Assembly: GCA_018239985.1 (NCBI GenBank)
Contig: JAFEGK010000004.1
Span: forward strand, 3,967-48,838
Direction: 5' to 3'
Length of the DNA stretch: 44,872 nt
From: Verrucomicrobiota bacterium
Lineage (GTDB): Bacteria; Chlamydiota; Chlamydiia; Chlamydiales; Rhabdochlamydiaceae
A program made the translations under genes and the position numbers. The notes under the pieces are model-generated. The model was given only the letters and a program-made list of their open reading frames with translations, made no database searches and was not told where the DNA came from. Numbering within the stretch: position 1 is the stretch's first letter; every line of letters starts with the position of its first letter. Of the stretch, positions 26,523-34,143 are shown in pieces.

Positions 26523-27872
26523 AGGCAACATCTTTTTGCAAAGACTTTCGATTTTTTCAATCAGCTGATTAGGGGTGAGGTTGAGAGGCTGCAACATCTG
26601 CTTGTGCCAGAGGATAAACCGATCAAAAGTGGCAGTCTCTTCTCCAAAACCTTGGGTATACCAGAGATATTTCAGATAGATCCAGGTTCGCGTTTCCACC
26701 TCTTTGACGAAAGAAACCAAATGAGGATGGGTTTCTAAAAAGCTTTTTTGGACATCGGCGACAACTTCTTGAAGGCTCTTCTTCTGCCACTTTTTTTCGA
26801 TTTCTTTGAACAGAGCCGAGTCGTGATTGAGCCGGATCCATCTCTGGAGCATATCTCCTTGAATTGTCCAATTTTGGATTTTTCTCTCAATTTCTTCTTC
26901 TTCTAAATCCTTGAGAGCCGCTGTAGCCTTCTGAAAGAAAATAAACACCTCTTCAATCACCGCCTCTCCAGATAGATGGGGAGCATCAATCAAGGTATTA
27001 GCAAGCTCGCTCTTGAGGCATTTTGCTGTCGGATAGGGAATCTTTTCGAGCACTTTTTCCATTCTTTGTGATGTGCAGGGGCTCTGCTCAGCGATTAGAG
27101 CGGTTAACATTTTTCGAATTTGAGAAGGAGGATAGGTCAATGTGATCGATTGAAGTTGCACAAGCCTTTTTTGGACATGAAAAGCTAGTTCTGCCTGAGA
27201 GATCTCAGGATGTCTGGCTGTGATCTCCAACACCGACTTTACAATAAGTTTATCGACTTTTTCGTTCTCATCGTACGGGCTTTTTGAATGTTCAGTAGAA
27301 AGTTGGGTAAATAAGTGTCTTTGCAAGGACCAAATTGTTCTTGTCAGCTGGTCGAGTTTTGGTCTTATCCCATCGACAACGGCGACACATTCGCTCATTT
27401 TGATTGCCAATTGATGAGCATAGTGACAAGGGTGCAAATTGCAAGTGTTTTGCAATTTTGGCGTAGACTTGAGATTCTCTTTAATGAAAAAGGGGATATT
27501 GAGTTTCCCATCTTGTGTCAGTGCCTCTTTTTGCCCTTGAATCTGTGTCGAAAAATACTGCACCTTTTCCCAAGTTTTCTTGAGAGCAGCAATCCCAAGT
27601 CTGTACCGTGGAAAACGTTGCTGAAATTCAGGGGCAATCTTGTGCAGGAGCTCATCTTGTAATTGGGGCGACCATTTTTTTGAATTGCTGCAATGGCGCA
27701 TTTCCCGCTTAATTTTTTGGGACAAGAAGAGATTTAATTCAGAATAGGGATCGTGAAATTCAGGACTTTCGTCAATTGCGTCGAGTAGCCCAGGGGGATT
27801 CAGCTGTTTTTTTTGGATGACACGACCTTCGATCTCTTCGCCAAGGAATTTCTTTTGATGTCTTCTAGCCAT
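26454..27872 (-). CDS. Hypothetical helical soluble protein
   Basis: The 472-residue protein is not recognised. It has no signal peptide or membrane segment. It is strongly helical and charged (e.g. KDLEEEEIERKIQNW), with a short Cys/His group (NTCNLHPCHYAH at about 155-166) that could bind metal but is not a known finger. The first 30 residues are basic and polar (MARRHQKKF). The 3' end overlaps lgt (convergent). It diverges from ssb, with 136 bases between starts. It may be a lineage-specific chlamydial protein. Confidence 0.7.
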   Translation of the reverse strand: MARRHQKKFLGEEIEGRVIQKKQLNPPGLLDAIDESPEFHDPYSELNLFLSQKIKREMRHCSNSKKWSPQLQDELLHKIAPEFQQRFPRYRLGIAALKKTWEKVQYFSTQIQGQKEALTQDGKLNIPFFIKENLKSTPKLQNTCNLHPCHYAHQLAIKMSECVAVVDGIRPKLDQLTRTIWSLQRHLFTQLSTEHSKSPYDENEKVDKLIVKSVLEITARHPEISQAELAFHVQKRLVQLQSITLTYPPSQIRKMLTALIAEQSPCTSQRMEKVLEKIPYPTAKCLKSELANTLIDAPHLSGEAVIEEVFIFFQKATAALKDLEEEEIERKIQNWTIQGDMLQRWIRLNHDSALFKEIEKKWQKKSLQEVVADVQKSFLETHPHLVSFVKEVETRTWIYLKYLWYTQGFGEETATFDRFILWHKQMLQPLNLTPNQLIEKIESLCKKMLPLMPFNRARAQTILVTEKEYGTH

Positions 27873-28008
27873 AACCGTTTCACGTTTTTTTTAAATGAAA
27901 TTCCGGTGTACAGGTTTAAAGATTTTTTTGTCATCAAAAATTTTTTTATTGATTGAAATTTATTTTGGATTTTCCGATACTTCTATATACACAACGGAGG
28001 GTTTTCCA

Positions 28009-28470
28009 ATGAATCAAATGACTATAGCTGGACACTTAGGAGCAGATCCCGAAGTGCGATTTACATCATCGGGCCAAAAGGTGACAACATTACGCGTAGC
28101 AGCTCGTGTGCGCCGAGGTTCAAAGGGAGACGACACGATTTGGTGGAGAGTGACTGTTTGGGGTGATCAGTTTGACAAAATGATCCCTTTCCTTAAAAAG
28201 GGGAGCCCTATTATCGTCTTTGGCGAATTGAGCAAGCCTGAAATTTTCACAGATCGAGAAGGGCGTCCACAAGTTTCCATGAATATCACTGCCAACAATC
28301 TTCTCTTCAGCCCATTTGGAAGGCCCGATAGCCAAGGAAACGATGAGCACGAAGAGGGACATCAAGGATTTGGCGGTCAGCAGCAGCAACAGCAACAGCC
28401 GAAAAAGCAATATGGTCAAGCAATTGAGCGACCAGCTGAAAACTTTGCAGATGAGGAAATTCCATTCTGA
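28009..28470 (+). CDS. ssb: Single-stranded DNA-binding protein
   Basis: The start at 28009 has GGAGG nine bases upstream; the longer frame from 27895 is rejected. The 153-residue protein has the OB fold (MNQMTIAGHLGADPEVRF, WWRVTVWG, GSPIIVFGELS), a glutamine-rich disordered linker (GGQQQQQQQPKKQ) and the acidic tip DEEIPF that recruits repair and replication partners. The upstream region is AT-rich with TATATA at 27984. ssb overlaps pepA as TGATG, an order shared with Chlamydia. Confidence 0.95.
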   Translation: MNQMTIAGHLGADPEVRFTSSGQKVTTLRVAARVRRGSKGDDTIWWRVTVWGDQFDKMIPFLKKGSPIIVFGELSKPEIFTDREGRPQVSMNITANNLLFSPFGRPDSQGNDEHEEGHQGFGGQQQQQQQPKKQYGQAIERPAENFADEEIPF

Positions 28471-29918
28471 TGGCGATCAAATTTGTAGACTCTCTTGCGA
28501 AACGTAAGGCCAGCGATGCTCTAATTCTTCCCTTCTTTGAAGGAAAAGTACCTGCTTTTGGACTGAATAAAGGGATCTCAGGACTCTACGAAGCTCCTCT
28601 TAAAAGTGGCGACTTTCGTGGAGAAAATGGGGCTGTCCTTTGTCACTATCCAATGGAGGGGGGCGAAAAAAGGGTCGTACTTGTTGGTCTTGGTAAAGAA
28701 GATAGCCTGACAAAAGAGACCCTGCGCAGGGCCTACGCAAGCGCGATTGGATCTGTCAAAAGCAAGGCCAAATCGGTTAATGTTTTGATCCCTGAGAAAT
28801 CTTCTTTAGAGGCGAAAGCAGTCTCTGAAGCTATTGTAGAAGGGGTTTTGCTTTCAAATTACGTTTACGATGTCAATAAGACACAAAAAGATAAAGCAAT
28901 CGAAGAGATCTCTTTTATCGGTGGTGAACTCAAAGCGATGAAGCGGGCAGAGACCATCTGCAGTAGCGTCTGCTATACCCGGGATATGATTTTCGCAAAT
29001 GCCGATACGGTGACCCCTGCCTTTTTAGCTGACAAAGCGAAAGAGTTGAGTGCAGAGCACGCTTCTGTCAAAACCACAATTTTGAATCGAGAGCAAATCA
29101 AGAAGCAAAAGTTGGGCCTTTTGGAAGCTGTTTCGCGCGGCTCAGATCGTGAGCCGGCTCTTGTGATCATGGAATATCGGGGGGCCCCCAAGTCAAAAGA
29201 GTGTGTGGCCATTGTGGGCAAGGGGATCAGTTTTGATACTGGCGGACTCAATATTAAAACGGTCAACATGGAGACGATGCGCGACGATATGTCGGGAGCA
29301 GGGGCTGTTCTCGGGACGATCCGAAATATGGCCTTACTCAAGTTGCCGATCAATGTGATCGGCGTACTCGCTGCCGCTGAGAATGCGATCGGACCAAATA
29401 GTTACAAACCTGGCGATGTTTATAAAGGCTACAGTGGGATCACAGTTGAGGTGACAAATACCGATGCTGAAGGGAGGCTTGTGTTGGCCGATGCGCTCTC
29501 ATACGTTCAGAAGAAATTTGCTCCATCCAAAATCGTCGACCTAGGAACTCTAACTGGTGGCTGCATCATAGCCCTTGGTGAAGAGGTTTCCGCCCTTATG
29601 TCGAATAACGACCAACTTGCTCAGGAGCTTTTTGAAGCAGGTGAAGAGACCTATGAGCGACTTTGGCGCTTGCCCCTTTATGATGAGTATAATCAACTCT
29701 TAAAGTCGAAAGTGGCCGACACTAAAAACGTCGGGATTAGAAAGGCCAGTACAATTCAGTGTGGTATGTTCCTGAAGAAATTCATTGAAAAGGGGAGCTG
29801 GGCCCATATTGATATCGCCGGGACCGCCTCTCCAGATGATCTCAAGCCCTATCAGCCCGTGCAAGCAGCCGGTGTTGGGGTCAGGCTCCTCACGACCTTT
29901 TTAGAGCGCTGCGTATGA
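28470..29918 (+). CDS. pepA: Cytosol (leucyl) aminopeptidase, M17 family
   Basis: The 482-residue enzyme removes N-terminal residues from peptides using two metal ions. The C-terminal catalytic domain has GKGISFDTGGLNIK (catalytic Lys and metal Asp), NTDAEGRLVLADAL (metal Asp/Glu and catalytic Arg), and GTLTGGCIIALG. The N-terminal about 170 residues form the regulatory domain. E. coli PepA also binds DNA, but this cannot be assumed here. It is coupled to ssb upstream and to the pseudouridine synthase downstream by four-base overlaps. Confidence 0.95.
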   Translation: MAIKFVDSLAKRKASDALILPFFEGKVPAFGLNKGISGLYEAPLKSGDFRGENGAVLCHYPMEGGEKRVVLVGLGKEDSLTKETLRRAYASAIGSVKSKAKSVNVLIPEKSSLEAKAVSEAIVEGVLLSNYVYDVNKTQKDKAIEEISFIGGELKAMKRAETICSSVCYTRDMIFANADTVTPAFLADKAKELSAEHASVKTTILNREQIKKQKLGLLEAVSRGSDREPALVIMEYRGAPKSKECVAIVGKGISFDTGGLNIKTVNMETMRDDMSGAGAVLGTIRNMALLKLPINVIGVLAAAENAIGPNSYKPGDVYKGYSGITVEVTNTDAEGRLVLADALSYVQKKFAPSKIVDLGTLTGGCIIALGEEVSALMSNNDQLAQELFEAGEETYERLWRLPLYDEYNQLLKSKVADTKNVGIRKASTIQCGMFLKKFIEKGSWAHIDIAGTASPDDLKPYQPVQAAGVGVRLLTTFLERCV

Positions 29919-30739
29919 AACTAATCGTCCCCGCCAGCTCGAATGGAGAAACCCTCTTGAGCTTCCTTCGTAGCAACCTCAAAGAGTACCCTTCTGTCAA
30001 AGCGATTAAGCGGGCGATCGATGCTAAGCAATGCAAAGTCAACAAACGGGTCGAGACCTTTTCAACCCATCCTTTGCAGGCAAAGGATGAAATTGAAATT
30101 CACCTGGCTGTTGAAAAGATAGAGCTTCATTTGCAAGTGCTCTATGAGGATGAAACGGTCATCGCCTACAATAAACCTCCTGGAAAGACCTCAGAATCCT
30201 TTACAGAGTATTTTATGGTCCATCGGCTCGACAAAGAGACCTCAGGTGTGATTCTTTTTGCAAAAACTGAGGGCGCGCGAGACCAGCTTATCGAGCTCTT
30301 TGCCAATCGGCAGATGCAGAAGCACTATTTAGCCCTTTGTGATGGAAGGGTCTCGCAAGAGAAGTGGAAAGTCGATAATTTCCTCGAAAAAAAAGCCTCC
30401 TACGAAGGTGGGAGTCTCTATGGTGCGACGAAAAAAGGGGGGAAAAGAGCTATTTCCCTTTTTCAAAGATTGAAAACCTCCCCGACTGCCTCTTTGCTAC
30501 AAGTGGAAATTCAAACTGGAAGAACCCATCAAATCAGGGTTCACCTTAAGGAGAAGGGGCACCCCATCTTGGGAGACTGGCAATACGGTCGCCATTTCCA
30601 GTGCCAGTATCAGCCCAAAAGGCAGATGCTTCATGCATGGAAAATCAGTTTCACACATCCTGTGACACAAAAAAGGATCCTCATTGAAGCGCCCCATTTT
30701 AGCGATTTCCTTGAAACAGAAAAAAAACTTGGCATCTAA
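29915..30739 (+). CDS. RluA-family RNA pseudouridine synthase
   Basis: The 274-residue protein has an N-terminal S4-like RNA-binding segment (about 10-65, SVKAIKRAIDAKQCKVNKR) and the RluA catalytic domain with HRLDKETSG (D106 as nucleophile), plus the later family motif QTGRTHQIRVH. It isomerises uridine in rRNA or tRNA; the exact target (RluA, C or D type) is not clear. The ATG overlaps the pepA stop. It is the last gene before the TPS-like block. Confidence 0.9.
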   Translation: MKLIVPASSNGETLLSFLRSNLKEYPSVKAIKRAIDAKQCKVNKRVETFSTHPLQAKDEIEIHLAVEKIELHLQVLYEDETVIAYNKPPGKTSESFTEYFMVHRLDKETSGVILFAKTEGARDQLIELFANRQMQKHYLALCDGRVSQEKWKVDNFLEKKASYEGGSLYGATKKGGKRAISLFQRLKTSPTASLLQVEIQTGRTHQIRVHLKEKGHPILGDWQYGRHFQCQYQPKRQMLHAWKISFTHPVTQKRILIEAPHFSDFLETEKKLGI

Positions 30740-30740
30740 T

Positions 30741-30769
30741 CTTTAAAAAGATATTGTCTTTTTTAAAAG
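30741..30769 (+). terminator. Possible AT-rich terminator after the ssb-pepA-rlu unit
   Basis: CTTTAAAAAGA (30741-30751) can pair with TCTTTTTTAAAAG (30757-30769) around TATTG. The T-run is inside the stem and GC content is low, so this is a weak candidate. Confidence 0.3.
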
Positions 30770-30801
30770 ACTGTTGACGAAACCAATTCCGTTAACAGTC
30801 T
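30768..30801. promoter_or_regulatory. Palindrome upstream of the TPS-like gene block
   Basis: AGACTGTTGACG (30768-30779) and CGTTAACAGTCT (30790-30801) are inverted copies, differing at one position that would be a G-U pair in RNA, around a ten-base spacer. It ends 21 bases before the first ATG of the block. It contains TTGACG, a -35-like sequence, but no clear -10 follows. It could be an operator or a 5' leader hairpin. Confidence 0.5.
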
Positions 30802-30822
30802 CTAAGAAGTTTGAGGTCATAC

Positions 30823-31221
30823 ATGTCAAAGCTCCTTGTTTTGTTTGCCACCCTTTTTTCTACTCCAGCTTTTGCATTTCTCTTTTTTGACTCTGGCTGT
30901 CCAGATTGCGTTTGCGTAACCAACAGTTTTTATGATCATGCTGCTTGCTGGGGCAACTGCGAATGTCACGTTGAATTTTTCCCCGGCCCCTTTCCACCCT
31001 TTCCCTCTCCTAATTGCTTATGTCAATCTGAGGTGGGATCTATCTTGCTGAGTCAACAACTCATTTATAATCAGATCGGCGTGTACATGAATCAAATTTA
31101 CCTGACGGGGATGTTTGGCCCATTTGTCGGAACGTATCCCGATTATGAATCCCTCTATTTTCTCGATGCAGAGACCGCATTCACGAATGAGATAACCGTA
31201 TTACCATCATGGTGTGAATAA
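30823..31221 (+). CDS. Small secreted Cys-rich protein with conserved C-terminal tail, copy 1
   Basis: The ATG at 30823 has GAGG seven bases upstream. The 132-residue product has a signal peptide (MSKLLVLFATLFSTPAFA), a Cys-rich N-terminal part (GCPDCVCV, ACWGNCEC), a Pro/Phe stretch (FFPGPFPPFPSPNCLC) and nine cysteines in all. Its last 30 residues, from GTYPDYE through TNEI to PSWCE, match those of the small protein at 32993-33373 at 17 of 30 positions. The stop overlaps the next gene as TAATG. No known family is recognised. I infer an exported partner or cargo of the adjacent FhaC/ShlB-like transporter; this is unproven. Confidence 0.7.
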   Translation: MSKLLVLFATLFSTPAFAFLFFDSGCPDCVCVTNSFYDHAACWGNCECHVEFFPGPFPPFPSPNCLCQSEVGSILLSQQLIYNQIGVYMNQIYLTGMFGPFVGTYPDYESLYFLDAETAFTNEITVLPSWCE

Positions 31222-32978
31222 TGAAGATATACAAACTATTTTTAGCCCCAGTTTTACTCTGTGGTGAGATCGTTTTCGGACAAGGTGGAGAGGAATGTTG
31301 TCCAGAAGAAAGACAAGCCAGTTGTGGTATTCAAGGGATCTATTTGACCGGATGCAGAGAAGAGATCTTACGAGATGGTCGCCCAGATTATACTGGAATT
31401 CAGGTGATGGATGTCGATATCCCTGGGGGAGTCGATTGTCTTGCTAAAGTTTTAGAGCCCTTTTTAGGCATGCCGATGACAAAACGGAATGTAGTGGCGA
31501 TCAAGACTTGTATCATGAACTATTACGTCGACCAAGGGGTCACCATGATAGGGATTGAAGCTCCCCTGCAAAAGACAAAAGGGGGAGTTGTCCAGTACCT
31601 CATCATCAAAAAGAATTTTGGGTCTCCAATCTATTGTGGCAATTCCTGGTACGACGATGTAAAAATGAATCGCCTCATGGGGATTGCACCTTGTCAGGAT
31701 ATTTGCGAAGAAGATTTAAAAAATAATATCGCTTGGTTCAATAGAAACCCATTTAGACGGACCAATATGAAGTTTGTCCCTGGCCTTTCGAGAGATTGTG
31801 TCGATATCGAGTTTCAAACAGAATCCAGACCACCCATCCGGTTTTATCTCAAAGGGGATGATGCAGGTTCTTTTAATACAGGATATGGAAGAATCTATGC
31901 TGGAGTTGTCAATGCCAACTTTATGAATCGTGGAGATATCCTCAACTTTGAGTATATGTTTTCCAATGAATTCAAGCGTGTACAGGAATATTCGCTTAAC
32001 TATACCAGTTTCCTTCCCTGCCAGCATATCTTTAACGTCTTTGCCAATTATGCAAAGGTAAAACCCTCTCAATCTTCAAGTGGATTTTGCGGAGGGAATA
32101 TTATTTGTACACGACAGGCCCAGAATAAACGGGTGGGTAAAATCATAGAAGTTCTTCCTCGGTATACGATTCCATTTAGACCCTTCTATACTTGTTTGCA
32201 GCAAAGTTTGATTTTTGGATTCGACTACAAAAAGACAAATACCTCAGTGCAATTCATTGTGAACAGCTTGGAATCTTTCTTTGTTACAGACCCGTTTTTT
32301 GAGCCTACAGGGACAGCCCCTATTCGTAATAATATTTCTGTTTCCCAGTTAGTTGCAGGGTACATGCTCTCTCATACAATCTGTCGCAATAGCTTCATGT
32401 GCACTTTCCTCTTTTATGGGTCTCCCTTCCAATTTTTACCTCACCAGACCGACTCCGATTACAATAGGCTTCGGAGAAATTCTAGAACAAAATACTGCTA
32501 TCTGTATGGAGCGATTGGTGATGTCTTTAATACATGTTATGGGTCGATCAGCTTATTGCTACGTGGACAGGTGGCTTCCCGCACTCTTCCTCCAACTGAA
32601 CTATTTACCGTCGGGGGATACAACACTGTTCGAGGATATCACGAATCAGAAGCCGGTGGGGATAATGGATTCATTGCGAATCTGGAACTGCGCACACTCC
32701 CGTTCTGTTTTAGCAGCCGATTTAAAGATGAGTTAATTCTACTTGCGTTTATCGACTATGGACTCAGTAATAATTGGAAAAATTTGAGACCCGGTTATCC
32801 CCATACACAGTGGCTTCTTGGTGTAGGCCCAGGACTACGTTACGCGATTAATCCCTCTTTCCAACTCCGTTGCGATTACGGCTTTAAACTTCATCATCTG
32901 TTCTCTAGAACAGCTGTGGAAAAAAGACTTCACAAAGGATTTGGACAACTTCACGTCGGTGCAGTGTTCAGTTATTAA
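31221..32978 (+). CDS. FhaC/ShlB-family (TpsB) outer membrane transporter, Cys-rich paralogue
   Basis: TpsB proteins export partner proteins across the outer membrane through an Omp85-type barrel. The 585-residue protein has a signal peptide (about 1-20), a ShlB-type POTRA (about 70-135, LEPFLGMPMTKRNVVAIK, then YYVDQGVTMIGIEAP) and a second POTRA (about 140-205, with IAWFNRNPFRRTNMKFVPG). A 16-strand barrel follows, with the lid motif VRGYHESEAGGDNGF and a C-terminal aromatic (GAVFSY). It is the parallel of the protein at 34144-35853 but carries about 21 cysteines, against four there. It is coupled to the small protein upstream. No large TpsA gene is adjacent. Confidence 0.85.
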   Translation: MKIYKLFLAPVLLCGEIVFGQGGEECCPEERQASCGIQGIYLTGCREEILRDGRPDYTGIQVMDVDIPGGVDCLAKVLEPFLGMPMTKRNVVAIKTCIMNYYVDQGVTMIGIEAPLQKTKGGVVQYLIIKKNFGSPIYCGNSWYDDVKMNRLMGIAPCQDICEEDLKNNIAWFNRNPFRRTNMKFVPGLSRDCVDIEFQTESRPPIRFYLKGDDAGSFNTGYGRIYAGVVNANFMNRGDILNFEYMFSNEFKRVQEYSLNYTSFLPCQHIFNVFANYAKVKPSQSSSGFCGGNIICTRQAQNKRVGKIIEVLPRYTIPFRPFYTCLQQSLIFGFDYKKTNTSVQFIVNSLESFFVTDPFFEPTGTAPIRNNISVSQLVAGYMLSHTICRNSFMCTFLFYGSPFQFLPHQTDSDYNRLRRNSRTKYCYLYGAIGDVFNTCYGSISLLLRGQVASRTLPPTELFTVGGYNTVRGYHESEAGGDNGFIANLELRTLPFCFSSRFKDELILLAFIDYGLSNNWKNLRPGYPHTQWLLGVGPGLRYAINPSFQLRCDYGFKLHHLFSRTAVEKRLHKGFGQLHVGAVFSY

Positions 32979-32992
32979 CAAGCGAGACTTAG

Positions 32993-33373
32993 ATGAATAA
33001 ATTTTTATTTGCTTTTACAATTGTAATTCCAATATGTATGTTTGCAGCTCCAGTGCCTGACAATTTGGGAGGAGCATGCTTGTGTGATAGTGATACCGAT
33101 ATTGGCTGTGTGGGCGATTGCGATGGGTGTGAGCCAGTTAACGACCCCGCAACTAACTATGTTGATTGTGTGCTCGCCTCCACAGAAGATGACTTAGACG
33201 ATACCGAAGATCTTATTGATGATGATTTCGATGAAACAGATGAAGAGTCAGATGAAACGGGGCTGTTTGGGGTAGTTGAGGGAACCTATGCCGATTATGA
33301 AGAAATATATATTATCGACCCAGATACCCCTTACACTAATGAAATAGAAATCACACCATCTTGGTGCGATTAA
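32993..33373 (+). CDS. Small secreted Cys-rich acidic protein with conserved tail, copy 2
   Basis: The 126-residue product has a signal peptide (MNKFLFAFTIVIPICMFAAP), a Cys cluster (ACLCDSDTDIGCVGDCDGC), then a very acidic run (DDLDDTEDLIDDDFDETDEE). It ends with the same tail as the protein at 30823-31221 (GTYADYE through TNEI to PSWCD). Outside the tail the two proteins are dissimilar, so the tail looks like the constrained, functional part, such as a targeting or docking signal. It sits 14 bases after the first transporter and 15 before the FecR-domain gene. No family is recognised. Confidence 0.7.
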   Translation: MNKFLFAFTIVIPICMFAAPVPDNLGGACLCDSDTDIGCVGDCDGCEPVNDPATNYVDCVLASTEDDLDDTEDLIDDDFDETDEESDETGLFGVVEGTYADYEEIYIIDPDTPYTNEIEITPSWCD

Positions 33374-33388
33374 ATCAGAGGAAAAAGA

Positions 33389-34129
33389 ATGAAAACATTT
33401 GCAGCAGTAGTGATGGTTCTGCTTTTCATGAGCTCGCTTGTGGCAGCTAAAAATGAACCGGTTGGAAAAGTGATTGCCGTTGAAGGAAAAGCACAGGCAA
33501 ACAAGCGGAGTCTTTCTCGTGGAAGTGAAATTTTTGTTGCTGATGTGATTCAGGTTGCGGCAGCTAGCAAAATCCAAATCAGATTTACTGACGGGGGGCT
33601 GTTAAACTTAATTGAACAAACGCAATATCAGATTGATTCCTATCAGTTCAATAAGACAGCAAGCGACAATTTTACTGCAAATTTGGTGAAGGGTGGGTTT
33701 CGAACACTTACTGGAGATATCGGTAAAGCAGCTCCTGCTAATGTCAAAGTGAAGACACCCGTAGCGACAATTGGAATTAGAGGTACAACTTTTTCAGCAA
33801 ATATGCAAAACGGACAAGTCTATTTTGGATGCGATAGTGGACGTCTTAACATCACCAACGATGCAGGTGAGAGAACGTTAGAGGCTGGGCAGTTCGTTTC
33901 GGCGATGTCGATGAACCAGTTGGGAGATGTAACAACTGAAAGACCAGATGCACTTAGTCCAGAGCTCTTTGTTGCTCCTCCAGGTGGGGAATCTATTGAC
34001 GAAGAAACTGCTGCACAAGAACCTTCACTTGACGAATCTCTGGGAGAAGAAGGAGAAGAGGGTGAGGAGGGTGAGATTGAAGATCAAGAAATTGAAGTAC
34101 CGGAAGATGAAGGCAATCCTCCTTGTTAA
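33389..34129 (+). CDS. Exported FecR-domain protein
   Basis: The 246-residue protein has a signal peptide (about 1-20) and a FecR-type domain (about 25-170: GKVIAVEGKAQANKRSLSRG, then SKIQIRFTDGGLLNL, KVKTPVATIGIRGTTFSANM). A disordered, very acidic tail (about 200-246) ends in PPC. True FecR couples TonB transporters to a sigma factor, but this one lacks the cytoplasmic helix and membrane span, so it is a free exported version. Similar free FecR proteins often sit beside CHASE2 cyclases or large adhesins. GAGGAAAAAG precedes the ATG. It lies between the second small tail protein and the second transporter. Confidence 0.82.
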   Translation: MKTFAAVVMVLLFMSSLVAAKNEPVGKVIAVEGKAQANKRSLSRGSEIFVADVIQVAAASKIQIRFTDGGLLNLIEQTQYQIDSYQFNKTASDNFTANLVKGGFRTLTGDIGKAAPANVKVKTPVATIGIRGTTFSANMQNGQVYFGCDSGRLNITNDAGERTLEAGQFVSAMSMNQLGDVTTERPDALSPELFVAPPGGESIDEETAAQEPSLDESLGEEGEEGEEGEIEDQEIEVPEDEGNPPC

Positions 34130-34143
34130 CCTAGGAATGATAA

